64,000 bases of DNA. Origin: an uncultured Planctomycetia bacterium. GTDB lineage: Bacteria; Planctomycetota; UBA1135; GCA-002686595. The stretch lies in NCBI GenBank assembly GCA_937952135.1, contig CALFYL010000298.1:1-64000 (forward strand), written 5' to 3'. Below are positions 36,201 through 43,810 of this stretch, one piece after another; position 1 is the first letter of the stretch, and every line of letters begins with the position of its first letter. A model generated the notes under the pieces. It saw only the letters and a program-made list of their open reading frames with translations. It had not been told where the DNA came from and did not search any database. Both the position numbers and the translations under genes were made by a program.

Positions 36201-36577
36201 GACTCGCGAGCGGCGAGTACTGGGTCATCGCGCGCCTCGACGAGCAAGTCGGCCTCAGCAGCTCGAGCGCGCGCGTGAGGTCGGGCGAGTCCCGCGACGT
36301 CGAGATCGAGTTGCGCCGCGGAGGCAAGCTCGAGCTGACGGTTCAGGACGCCGAGGGCAAGCCTTCCAAAGGGTCCGTGCACGTCGTCGACTCACGCGGA
36401 GTCGACTGGACGTCCAGCAACTCCGCGATCGGAACGAGCGCGCGCACGATCGGGCCGCTGCCGGTCGGCGTCTACCAAGTCAGTGCCGCCGGCAAGGACG
36501 TCGTGAGCGCCGTGCAGCGGGTCAACGTGACAGCGGGCGAAACGCTCTCGCTGTCCCTGAAACTGCAAGGGCCGTGA
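33212..36577 (+). CDS. Membrane-anchored CarboxypepD_reg Ig-repeat protein (paralogue B)
   Basis: 1121 residues, ATG start, N-terminal helix at about 9-28 (APALLGGLLAVALGLVAWLA). It is clearly paralogous to the 27575 gene: both carry, after the linker, LWVEGxVxxPxxTPLDExLE and VVADGK near residue 100-130, then the same order of Ig-type units (ARVSGRVVDGAGAPVVNAQL, IAGAVVDELGAPIKKFTV, VSGVVVDEAGKPVEKASVRA, IVGRVVDSAGEPVGNAWIQ) and a closing unit with GGKLELTVQDAEGKPSKGSV. No enzyme domain is visible. Roughly equal length and repeat order point to gene duplication, with the propeller gene between the copies. Co-function with the propeller is plausible but not shown. Confidence 0.85.
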   Translation: MAKSRNLAPALLGGLLAVALGLVAWLALSESPAREIDAHTESDAPRAAASLEREAPAVKLELDERDAPSPALQNDVAARDGSRAAVSDAAQLELKDALWVEGTVRIPPETPLDEELEVVADGKKFPTLGQHRARVGGDGRFRVAFSKDTKFGWLRLEGRYCFLASPWKWKSSDAVAEVVLEPTLGACITGAITPPAGASDVREVLAKTRVVSSSWSMEDGQSSRTASVGEDLRYELRGVPTHRAQQIEFDALQWTPFTRDAVSVAPGKVLQLDIACELGARVSGRVVDGAGAPVVNAQLMFKRGQGAKGASFDFLRHATSNKQGEFSTAGLRPGTLHVVVTRDGFLERELELGELVDGQVREGFEIVLDSGRFVRGVVKWNSGEPATGAWVRVEEPRSETSEEVLVFGEPNSHRVDENGRFEITGLGAGPYKVLASAPEGSRPELGPDGKPLKKSKLSGPKWRAEAANVASGAELELVLTPGLSIAGAVVDELGAPIKKFTVRAREARESAFDVDRGADVWSRFEAEDGRFSLEGLGPGAWSLHASAKGFTESDAAPVQIPHSGAPVVLALARVASVSGVVVDEAGKPVEKASVRAEWERGGRNGNIDSATASTNSKGEFKLRDAPAGPVTLQVRHALFADAKSAPLSLAPGGNLEGVRVVLVAGGTIRGRIHESLLVADAGWFVNMSSESGAGWQHEQAGADGVFKFERVAPGKHRIHANLNRQSAPAGAASSVSSTSVSSLSSTVTVESGVEVEVVLGSPGGAPTEVRGRVTLAGEPVEGAHVNAHRQGLMLSSSTGADGTFTLLLEAQNGYSISASLPKGGVSQHRRVDLADGAPSSVDFEFASGRIVGRVVDSAGEPVGNAWIQANLTRAAEATSARATSAHLQPPPDGRFEFVGLSAGEYSVSVTSASFGSDAVKSFGTVVVEGVVVNDREAEDELVIRVEPSAVLNCRVRTSDGSPAAGATLQTISVPSAPSGANYRMWQTDGAGRELIGGLASGEYWVIARLDEQVGLSSSSARVRSGESRDVEIELRRGGKLELTVQDAEGKPSKGSVHVVDSRGVDWTSSNSAIGTSARTIGPLPVGVYQVSAAGKDVVSAVQRVNVTAGETLSLSLKLQGP

Positions 36578-36887
36578 CGCGCTCGGCGCCGGCCTCGAAA
36601 GCGCTGGGGCGCCGCGGGCGATTCGAGTGGAGAGTCCGGGCGCTGCGCGCCGCTCGCAAGTGAGCCGGACCCCCGTTCCACAGCGTCCCCGCCGCGAGTA
36701 TCGGGAGGACTTCCCATTTCCTGGAGCGCCGTTCGCCGGCAGCGGGCGTCGGCGCGCGTGCACGGCCGGCGCCGGCCATAGTCGCCCCCCGCGGGAAGGT
36801 ATACGCTTCGACCGGATCGCAGCTCGCAGGGCCCCGCGGCGGACAGCAGCAAACGCCAACGTTCCGTACGAACCCGAAGCGCACTGG
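36578..36887. other. Gene-free stretch before the PAS kinase
   Basis: 310 bp with no supported gene. Open frames running through it are extensions of neighbouring frames. It contains a perfect 14-bp palindrome, GGCCGGCGCCGGCC, at 36764-36777 and a GTATAC about 30 bp further on, either of which could belong to the promoter region of the kinase operon. No terminator with a T-tract is seen. Confidence 0.5.
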
Positions 36888-38993
36888 ATGACGACCAAGA
36901 GCGACGAATCGTGGCTGAAGCTCCTGCCGGATGCGGTGGTCGTGTTCGACGAGGCCGGCCGCATCCAGCGCCTCAACGTGCACGCGCTGCGAATGCTCGG
37001 CGGCGACGAGAAGCGCTGGATCGGCCAACCGCTTGCGGCGTTGATGGCGGATGCGGGCGCCTCGGCCGGCGAGCTGCTGGACGCGCTGCCGGTCAACTTC
37101 GGCGGCGGTGAAGTCGCGGCGCGCCTGCGCTTGGAGCTCAAACGCGCCGACGAGCGCTCGTTCACGGCCGACGTGCGCGTCGCGCGCCACGAAGTCGACG
37201 GCGTGCGCCGCACGATCGCGACGCTTCGCGAAGTCGAGACGCCGGACCTCTCGCGCCTCACCATTCCGCGCCTGCTCGAAGCTGCGCCCGATGCGATGGC
37301 GGTCGTCGACCGCTACGGAGCGATCGTCCTCGTCAATGCGCAGATGGAGGAGCTCTTCGGCTACGCGCGCGAGGAGCTTCTCGGACGACCGATCGAGATC
37401 GTGGTGCCGGAGCGCTTCCGGCCGCGGCATCCGCGCTACCGCTCCGACTACTTCTCGAAGCCCAAGGTCCGCGCGATGGGTTCGGGACTCGAGCTGTCCG
37501 GGCTGCGCAAGGACGGCGGCGAGTTTCCCGTCGAAGTGAGCCTGAGCCCGCTCGAGAGCGACGGCGACCTGCTCGTGTGCTGCGCGATTCGCGACGTCAC
37601 CGCGCGCCGCAAGTCGGAGGAGAAGTTCCGCGGCCTGCTCGAGTCCGCGCCCGACGCGATGGTGATCGTCGATCCCGATGGACGCATCATGCTCGTGAAC
37701 GCGCAGACGGAGCGTTTGTTCGGCTACGCGCGCGAGGAGCTCATCGGCCAGTGGGTCGAGGTGCTCGTGCCCGAGCGCTACCGCAAGCACCACCCGGCTC
37801 ACCGCTCGCGCTACTTCCAGGACCCGAAGGCGCGGGCGATGGGCTCGGGCGTCGCGCTGCAGGGCCGGCGCAAGAACGGCGACGAGTTCGACGTCGAGAT
37901 CAGCTTGAGCCCGCTGCGCACCGAGGAGGGCGTGTTCGTCTCCAGCGCCATTCGCGACATCACCGAGCGGCGGCGCGCGGAAGTGGCGGCGCGGCTGGCG
38001 GCGATCGTCGAGTCCTCGAACGACGCGATCTTCCGCCTGAGCCTCAACGGCTCGATCGAGACGTGGAACTCGGCCGCGGAGCGGTTGCTCGGCTACACGG
38101 CGCAGGAGGTGAGCGGACTCTCCCTGCGCGAGCTGTGGTCCGGCGGCGCCGAAGAGCTCGTCGAGCTGCTGGAAGCGGTGAGCCTCGGCCGCAGTGTCGA
38201 GGACCACGAGACCGATCTTCATCACAGTGGCGGCGGGCGCATCGAAGTCGCTCTGACGCTGGCGCCGGTCCGCGACGCGCAAGGCTTGCTGCTCGGCGCG
38301 TCGACGGTGGTGCGCGACATCGGCGCGCGCAAGCAGGCCGAGCGCAAGCTGAAGGCGTCGCTGCGCGAGAAAGAGGTGCTCCTGAAGGAGATCCACCACC
38401 GGGTGAAGAACAACCTGCAGGTGATCACGAGCATCCTGAGCCTGCAGTCGAACCGCGCGGAGCAGCCCGAGCTCCAGGTGATCCTTTCGGACGCGCAGAA
38501 CCGCGTCGGATCGATCGCGCTGTTCCACGAGAAGCTCTACCAGTCGCACGACCTCGCGAGCGTCAACTTCGGCGAGTACCTCAAGGAGCTCACGCGCCGC
38601 GTGATCGCGCAGCACGCCGGCGCGCGCACGCGGGTCGAAGCCGACCTGCGCCTCTCCGACGTGCGACTCGGCGTCGACCTGGCGTTCCCCTGCGGCCTGA
38701 TCGCGAACGAGCTGCTCACCAACGCGCTCAAGCACGGCTTCCGGGGCCGCACGCAAGGCACGCTGCGCGTCGAGCTGGCGAAGTCGGGCGCCGAGGTGCG
38801 CATGGTGATCGCCGACGACGGGCTCGGGATTCCCGAGGCCCTGGATCCGCTCAAGGCGCGCTCGCTCGGCATGCAATTGGTAGAGACCTTCGTGGAGCAG
38901 TTGCGCGGCGAGATGACGATTTCGAGATCCGGCGGCCTGAGTGTCACTATCACGTTTCAGATGGACGACGATCGAACAGAGGAATTGTCATGA
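36888..38993 (+). CDS. Soluble multi-PAS histidine kinase of the HRxN (HisKA_2) class
   Basis: 701 residues, no membrane helix. Four PAS-type domains: a divergent first (about 8-115), then two close to each other in sequence (about 126-245 and 247-365; LLEAAPDAMAVVDRYGAIVL versus LLESAPDAMVIVDPDGRIML, each ending in an AIRDVTxRRKSEE-like link), and a fourth (about 368-485). The kinase core has KEIHHRVKNNLQVITSILSL with His503/504, then LIANELLTNALKHGF and ADDGLGIPEA. HRxN kinases often signal through unusual regulators. The ATG at 36888 begins directly before PAS1. It overlaps the following REC-PAS-kinase gene by ATGA, so the two form one phosphorelay operon. Confidence 0.92.
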   Translation: MTTKSDESWLKLLPDAVVVFDEAGRIQRLNVHALRMLGGDEKRWIGQPLAALMADAGASAGELLDALPVNFGGGEVAARLRLELKRADERSFTADVRVARHEVDGVRRTIATLREVETPDLSRLTIPRLLEAAPDAMAVVDRYGAIVLVNAQMEELFGYAREELLGRPIEIVVPERFRPRHPRYRSDYFSKPKVRAMGSGLELSGLRKDGGEFPVEVSLSPLESDGDLLVCCAIRDVTARRKSEEKFRGLLESAPDAMVIVDPDGRIMLVNAQTERLFGYAREELIGQWVEVLVPERYRKHHPAHRSRYFQDPKARAMGSGVALQGRRKNGDEFDVEISLSPLRTEEGVFVSSAIRDITERRRAEVAARLAAIVESSNDAIFRLSLNGSIETWNSAAERLLGYTAQEVSGLSLRELWSGGAEELVELLEAVSLGRSVEDHETDLHHSGGGRIEVALTLAPVRDAQGLLLGASTVVRDIGARKQAERKLKASLREKEVLLKEIHHRVKNNLQVITSILSLQSNRAEQPELQVILSDAQNRVGSIALFHEKLYQSHDLASVNFGEYLKELTRRVIAQHAGARTRVEADLRLSDVRLGVDLAFPCGLIANELLTNALKHGFRGRTQGTLRVELAKSGAEVRMVIADDGLGIPEALDPLKARSLGMQLVETFVEQLRGEMTISRSGGLSVTITFQMDDDRTEELS

Positions 38994-40498
38994 CGCGCAT
39001 TTTGGTTGTGGAAGACGAGCGGATCGTCGCGCGCGACCTCCAGGAGTCGCTCGAGCGCATGGGCTACGAAGTCGTCGGACGGGCCGCGTCGAGCGAGGAA
39101 GCGCTCGAGATTGCGGCCAATCGGCTGCCCGCGCTGGTGATGATGGACATTCGCATCGACGGCGAGGTCGACGGCATCGAAACGGCGAACGTGTTGCGCT
39201 CGCGCTTCGACATCCCGGTGATCTTCCTCACCGCCTATGCCGACGACGACACACTCGTGCGCGCCAAGAACGCGGCGCCGCTCGGCTACATCATCAAGCC
39301 GTTCAAGTCGGCGGAGATCCGCGGCGCGATCGAGATGGCGCTGGTGCGCCACGAACTCGAACGCCGCCTGCGCGAGAGCGAGCACTGGTTCCAGACGACT
39401 TTGCGCTCCGTGGGCGACGCGGTGCTGGCCGCCGACGCCGATGGAGTCGTGCGCTTCGCCAACCCCGTCGCGGAGGCGTTGATGGGCGCCTCGCAGGACA
39501 GTCTGCTCGGCCGCGCGGTCGAGGACGTGCTTCAGATCCGCGACGAACGCTCCAACGCGCCGCTGCCCAACCCGGTCACGCGCGCGCTCCGCGACCGACG
39601 CGCGGCGGATCTTCCCGAGGCGGTGCTCCTCGCCAGCGCGCCGGGGTCGCAGCCGATCGAGGATTCCTCGGCGCCCATCGTCGATGACTCGGGCCGCTTG
39701 CTCGGCGCGGTCATGGTGTTCCGCGATGTCACCGAGAAGCGTCGCGAGCAGTTGCGCGCGGGCCTGAACGAGCGCCTGACCTCGCTCGGCACCTTGGTGG
39801 CCGGCGTGGCGCACGAGCTGAACAACCCGCTCACCGCGCTCTACGGGCATTCCGAGCTGCTGCGCAGCGAGCTCGACGACTTGCTCGCCTCGGAGCCGCC
39901 GCAGCCCCTGCTGCGCACGGTCGAACTCCTGCATCGCCACGCGAGCGCCATGGAGGAAGCGAGCCACATGATGGGCGACATCGTGGCCGACCTGCGCCTG
40001 TTCGCATCGCCGCAACCCGACGAGCTCGAGCGTATCGACGTTCGCGCCGCGCTCGACACCGCGCTGCGCCGCACCTCGGCCCTCGTGCGCGAGCGCGCGC
40101 GCCTCGTGCTCGAAATCGAGGCGGCGCCGCAGGTGATGGCGTCCAAGCGCCGGCTCGTTCAGGTGTTCATCAACTTGCTCACCAACGCGGCGCAGGCGAT
40201 TCCCGCCGAGCATCGGGAGGAGAACCAGATCCTCGTGCGGCTCGACACGACGCCGCAGGGCGATGCGCGGGTCAGCATCCGCGACACCGGCGCGGGCATG
40301 AGCAGCGAGACGTCGCGCCACATCTTCGATCCGTTCTTCACGACGAAGAAGCTCGGCGAAGGCTCGGGGCTCGGGCTGTCGATCTCGCACGGCATCGTGC
40401 GCAGCTTCCACGGCTCGTTGTCCGTCGTTTCGGAGCCCGGCCGCGGCTCGCTCTTCATCGTGACCCTGCCGCCGGCGGCTGCGGTCGCTTCGAACTGA
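38990..40498 (+). CDS. REC-PAS-histidine kinase hybrid
   Basis: 502 residues with an N-terminal receiver (about 1-120: ILVVEDERIVARDLQESLER, Asp53 in VMMDIRIDGEVDG, VIFLTAYADD, IIKPF), a PAS domain (about 130-255) and a HisKA/HATPase core with H275 in GVAHELNNPLTALYG, QVFINLLTNAAQAIP, IRDTGAGMSSE and GEGSGLGLSIS. The receiver of the E-D-E, KPF type is the usual partner of HRxN kinases, so it is probably phosphorylated by the overlapping upstream kinase and passes the state on through its own kinase domain. No DNA-binding output is encoded in this pair; the final target lies elsewhere. Confidence 0.92.
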   Translation: MTRILVVEDERIVARDLQESLERMGYEVVGRAASSEEALEIAANRLPALVMMDIRIDGEVDGIETANVLRSRFDIPVIFLTAYADDDTLVRAKNAAPLGYIIKPFKSAEIRGAIEMALVRHELERRLRESEHWFQTTLRSVGDAVLAADADGVVRFANPVAEALMGASQDSLLGRAVEDVLQIRDERSNAPLPNPVTRALRDRRAADLPEAVLLASAPGSQPIEDSSAPIVDDSGRLLGAVMVFRDVTEKRREQLRAGLNERLTSLGTLVAGVAHELNNPLTALYGHSELLRSELDDLLASEPPQPLLRTVELLHRHASAMEEASHMMGDIVADLRLFASPQPDELERIDVRAALDTALRRTSALVRERARLVLEIEAAPQVMASKRRLVQVFINLLTNAAQAIPAEHREENQILVRLDTTPQGDARVSIRDTGAGMSSETSRHIFDPFFTTKKLGEGSGLGLSISHGIVRSFHGSLSVVSEPGRGSLFIVTLPPAAAVASN

Positions 40499-40649
40499 CT
40501 CGGAGCTTCGCCAGCGGTCGCCCGGACCGCGCGAAAGTCCGCGCCCCGCTCGTTTCGCGGCGCCGCACTCGTAAGCGCGCACGCGCACCGCTAGCGTAGC
40601 GCCACGGCCGTTGCCCTCCCGAGCTGGAGCATGCGCGCAAACCGTGCGT

Positions 40650-41594
40650 ATGCACATCGACTTCAGCACGCTCGCGTCTCCGCCCTTCGTGGCGGGCTAC
40701 CTCTATCTGGCCTGCGTCTGCTACGTGCATTTCCGCGGGCAAGTGCGGCTGCGATTCGGCCGCCAGCTCACCGAGCACTCGGGCTTGTTCTCGCCCTACA
40801 ACGTGCTCATGTACGCGTTCTCGGCGGCGTCGCGCAAGCCGATCCTCGACGTCGAGGACTTCCCCGCACTCGCGCCGCTGCGCGAGAACTGGAAGACGAT
40901 CCGTGACGAGGCGCTCGCGCTGCAGGGCGCGGGAGAGATCGACTACAACGAAGCGCACAACGACCTCGCCTTCGTGGCGTTCAAGAAGCGCGGCTGGAAG
41001 CGCTTCTACTTGAAGTGGTACCACGACTTCCTCCCGTCGGCGCAGGAGCTCTGCCCGCGCACCGTCGAGCTGGTCCGCTCGATTCCGAGCATCAACGCCG
41101 CGGCGTTCACGGTGCTCCCGCCGGGAAAGAAGCTCGGCAAACACCGCGATCCGTTCGCGAGTTCGCTGCGGTACCACCTGGGCCTTTCGACGCCCAACTC
41201 GGACAAGTGCACGATCTGGATCGACGGCCAGGCCTATTCGTGGCGCGACGGCGAGGACATCGTCTTCGACGAGACCTACGTCCACTGGGCGGAGAACGAC
41301 ACCGACCAGACGCGCATCATCTTCTTCGCGGACTTCACGCGGCCGCTGCACACTCCGTTCATGCGCGCGTTCGTCCGGCTGATGAACCGCTACGGTTTCC
41401 GCATCACGCGCAGCCACAACCGCGTCGAAGAGGCGCGCGGCGCGCTGAACTACCTCACGCCGGTGGTCTTCGCGATCAAGTACTTCTTCATCGGCCTCAA
41501 GAGCCGCCACCGGCGCGTCTACTACGCCGGCAAGTTCGCGTTGGGCGCGGGCCTGGGGTACGCGATCTTCGTCCGCCCGCTGCTCACACTTTGA
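40650..41594 (+). CDS. LpxO-like aspartyl/asparaginyl beta-hydroxylase-fold dioxygenase
   Basis: 314 residues with an N-terminal membrane segment (about 9-27). Its Fe(II)/2-oxoglutarate site shows as HRD (His165-x-Asp167 in KKLGKHRDPFASSLRYHLGL) and the distal His212 in DETYVHWAENDTDQTRIIFF, with Arg just after for 2-oxoglutarate. KWYHDFLPSA and PSINAAAFTVLPPGKK are typical of the family. LpxO members hydroxylate a lipid A acyl chain at the inner membrane; length and anchor fit, but other substrates are possible. The ATG at 40650 is preferred over a TTG at 40611. Its end overlaps the convergent antiporter gene by 11 bp. Confidence 0.83.
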   Translation: MHIDFSTLASPPFVAGYLYLACVCYVHFRGQVRLRFGRQLTEHSGLFSPYNVLMYAFSAASRKPILDVEDFPALAPLRENWKTIRDEALALQGAGEIDYNEAHNDLAFVAFKKRGWKRFYLKWYHDFLPSAQELCPRTVELVRSIPSINAAAFTVLPPGKKLGKHRDPFASSLRYHLGLSTPNSDKCTIWIDGQAYSWRDGEDIVFDETYVHWAENDTDQTRIIFFADFTRPLHTPFMRAFVRLMNRYGFRITRSHNRVEEARGALNYLTPVVFAIKYFFIGLKSRHRRVYYAGKFALGAGLGYAIFVRPLLTL

Positions 41595-43668
41595 CCCGGC
41601 GGCTGCCCGCTCCGCCCGAGGGCCTGGCGAGGTAGCTCGAGGCCTGCGCGATCTCGTCGGGCGTGCCCGTGAGCGCGAGCAAGTCGCCGCTCTCGAGCGG
41701 CTGGTCGGCCGTGGCCGCGGTCCAGCCCTTTCCGGCGCGCGCGACGCACACCACGCTCGCGCCCGTGTGCGCGTGGAGGTCGAGCTCCTCGAGCGTGAGT
41801 CCGACCGATTCGCTCGTCGGTTCGATGCGCACGGCCGTCAGGCTGCCGAGGCCGGGCAGGAGCGCCGTGACCTGCTCCATTCCCTGCGGCTTCATCGACG
41901 GGGCCGCGGTGCGGCTCTGGTGGACGAGCGCCTCGAGCACGACCTGCGAACCCGCTCGGAAGTGTCCCTCGAGGTCGTCGACGCGCCGGCGGAACGCGAG
42001 CGCGGCGAAGGTCGCGAGCACCGCGGCGAAGGCGAGCGCGCCGAGCGAGGGAACGAACGGCGCGGACAGCGCGAGCACCGGAACGCCGACGACGACCAAC
42101 GCCGCGGCTTGCACGGTCGTCGCCAGGGCGCGGCGCGGCGCGGCGGCCATGTCGGCGTGCGATGCGGCGGCGCCGGGCAGCGCGAGGCCCGCGATCAGCA
42201 GCGCGAGGCGGCTCGAGGCGCGCAGCACTCCGAAGCCGAAGGGCGCGCAGGCGAGGCAGGCGAGGGCGAGGATCGAAAAATCGGCGAGCGTGCGGTCCAT
42301 CCCCAGCGTCCGGTCGAGCAGGCCCGCGAGTTCCCGGCGCCACAGCGAGCAAGCGACGACCACGCCGAGGATCACGGCCGCGTCGATCGCGAGCCACAGA
42401 CCGAGCCGCGCGATCGGGCGGCGGTTGGCGCCGATCTGGCCCTTGCCCAGCGATTCGATCCACGTGCCGTAGAGCGTCTCGAACACCGCCAGCCGCTCCG
42501 GAAGCAAGCGCTCGATCGCGGTCGCGATCTTCTCCGAACGCGACACGAGCAGCGGCGCGATCACGACCGTCATCACGCACACGGCGGCGGCGACCGAGAG
42601 CAGATCGGCGCCGCGCACACCCGATCGGCGCGCCAGGTCGGCGACGAGGAACTGGTACTCGGCGACGGGCACGAGCCAAAGTGCTCCGCGCAAGCTCGGC
42701 CCGATGCCTGCGCCGGAGAGTGCGCCGCCGAGCGACAGGCCCAGCAGCTTGCCCACCACGATCACCGCGACGAGGGCCAGCGCCAGCGGAAGCTGCTGCA
42801 GGACGAGGAGCGGGTCGATCATCATCCCGACCGCGACGAAGAACACGGCGGCGAAGATGTCGCGCACCGGGCGCACGAGCGGCTCGAGGATGCGACCGTG
42901 GCCCGCTTCAGCGACGACCGAGCCCGCGATGAACGCGCCGAGCGCGATCGAGTACCCCGCGCGTTTGGCGAGCAGCGAGAACAGGAAGCACACGCCGACG
43001 GCGGCGAGCAGGATCACTTCGCGGCTTCCGGTCGACAGGACCCAGCGCAGGAGGCGCGGCACGAGGGCCAGGCCGACGAGCACCAGCGCCGCCAGAAATC
43101 CGAACAGCTTGAGCGAAGAGAACGCGAACCCCGACGCCGTGAGCTCCGCGCCCGAGAGCGTGGCGGTGAGCAGCGCGAGCAGCAGCATCGAGACCACGTC
43201 CTCGACGACCACGACGCCGAGCACGAAGCCGCGGACGCGCGCATCGATCGGCCGCTCGCCGATCATCTTCGCCACGACCATCGTGCTCGCGATGGACACG
43301 ATCGCGCCGAGGCAGGCGCTCTCGCGCGGTCCCCAGCCGAACAGACCGCCGACGAGGAAGCCCATCCAGAACAGCAGCGCAACCTCGATCACCGTGACGA
43401 AGAGCGCGGAGCGGCCGAGCTCGAGCAGCTTGCGCATGCTGAACTCCAGGCCGATCGAGAACATCAGCAGCGTGACGCCGAGCTCCGCGAGCGCGCTGAC
43501 CGACTCGATGTCGGCGAACAGCGGCGCGGGCACGTTGGGGCCGATCACGAGCCCCGCGAGCAGGTAGCCGAGCACCGTGGGCTGCCGCAGCCGCTGGAAC
43601 ACCACCGCCACGACGGCGGCGGTGATCAAGACCATCGCGAGGTCTTTCAGGATTCCTTCGGCGGCCAT
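41584..43668 (-). CDS. CPA2-family cation:proton antiporter with C-terminal RCK_C domain
   Basis: 694 residues. The first ~390 are the KefB/CPA2 membrane domain: QPTVLGYLLAGLVIGPNVPA, LAELGVTLLMFSIGLEFS, ACLGAIVSIASTMVVAKMIG, GFVLGVVVVEDVVSML and ALGAFIAGSVVAE. A further set of helices spans about 430-560. The C-terminus carries a TrkA-C/RCK_C domain (about 615-682, VRIEPTSESVGLTLEELDLH, ESGDLLALTGTPDEIAQA). No NAD-binding TrkA-N domain lies between, unlike KefB/C. It probably exchanges K+ or Na+ for protons at the inner membrane, gated by a ligand on the RCK_C domain. Single gene. Confidence 0.9.
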   Translation of the reverse strand: MAAEGILKDLAMVLITAAVVAVVFQRLRQPTVLGYLLAGLVIGPNVPAPLFADIESVSALAELGVTLLMFSIGLEFSMRKLLELGRSALFVTVIEVALLFWMGFLVGGLFGWGPRESACLGAIVSIASTMVVAKMIGERPIDARVRGFVLGVVVVEDVVSMLLLALLTATLSGAELTASGFAFSSLKLFGFLAALVLVGLALVPRLLRWVLSTGSREVILLAAVGVCFLFSLLAKRAGYSIALGAFIAGSVVAEAGHGRILEPLVRPVRDIFAAVFFVAVGMMIDPLLVLQQLPLALALVAVIVVGKLLGLSLGGALSGAGIGPSLRGALWLVPVAEYQFLVADLARRSGVRGADLLSVAAAVCVMTVVIAPLLVSRSEKIATAIERLLPERLAVFETLYGTWIESLGKGQIGANRRPIARLGLWLAIDAAVILGVVVACSLWRRELAGLLDRTLGMDRTLADFSILALACLACAPFGFGVLRASSRLALLIAGLALPGAAASHADMAAAPRRALATTVQAAALVVVGVPVLALSAPFVPSLGALAFAAVLATFAALAFRRRVDDLEGHFRAGSQVVLEALVHQSRTAAPSMKPQGMEQVTALLPGLGSLTAVRIEPTSESVGLTLEELDLHAHTGASVVCVARAGKGWTAATADQPLESGDLLALTGTPDEIAQASSYLARPSGGAGSRRVKV

Positions 43669-43810
43669 GGCGTGAGCTAACTCGAGACCCGGAGGTTAGC
43701 AGTCGAGGCGCACGCGACGCGCCGTCATCTTGCGCCGCGTTCGGCGGCGCTTCTCGCCGGGGCGCCGAACTCCGCTCTCCGCGCCCTCGGCGCGAGCTCC
43801 GAGCTTCAGC

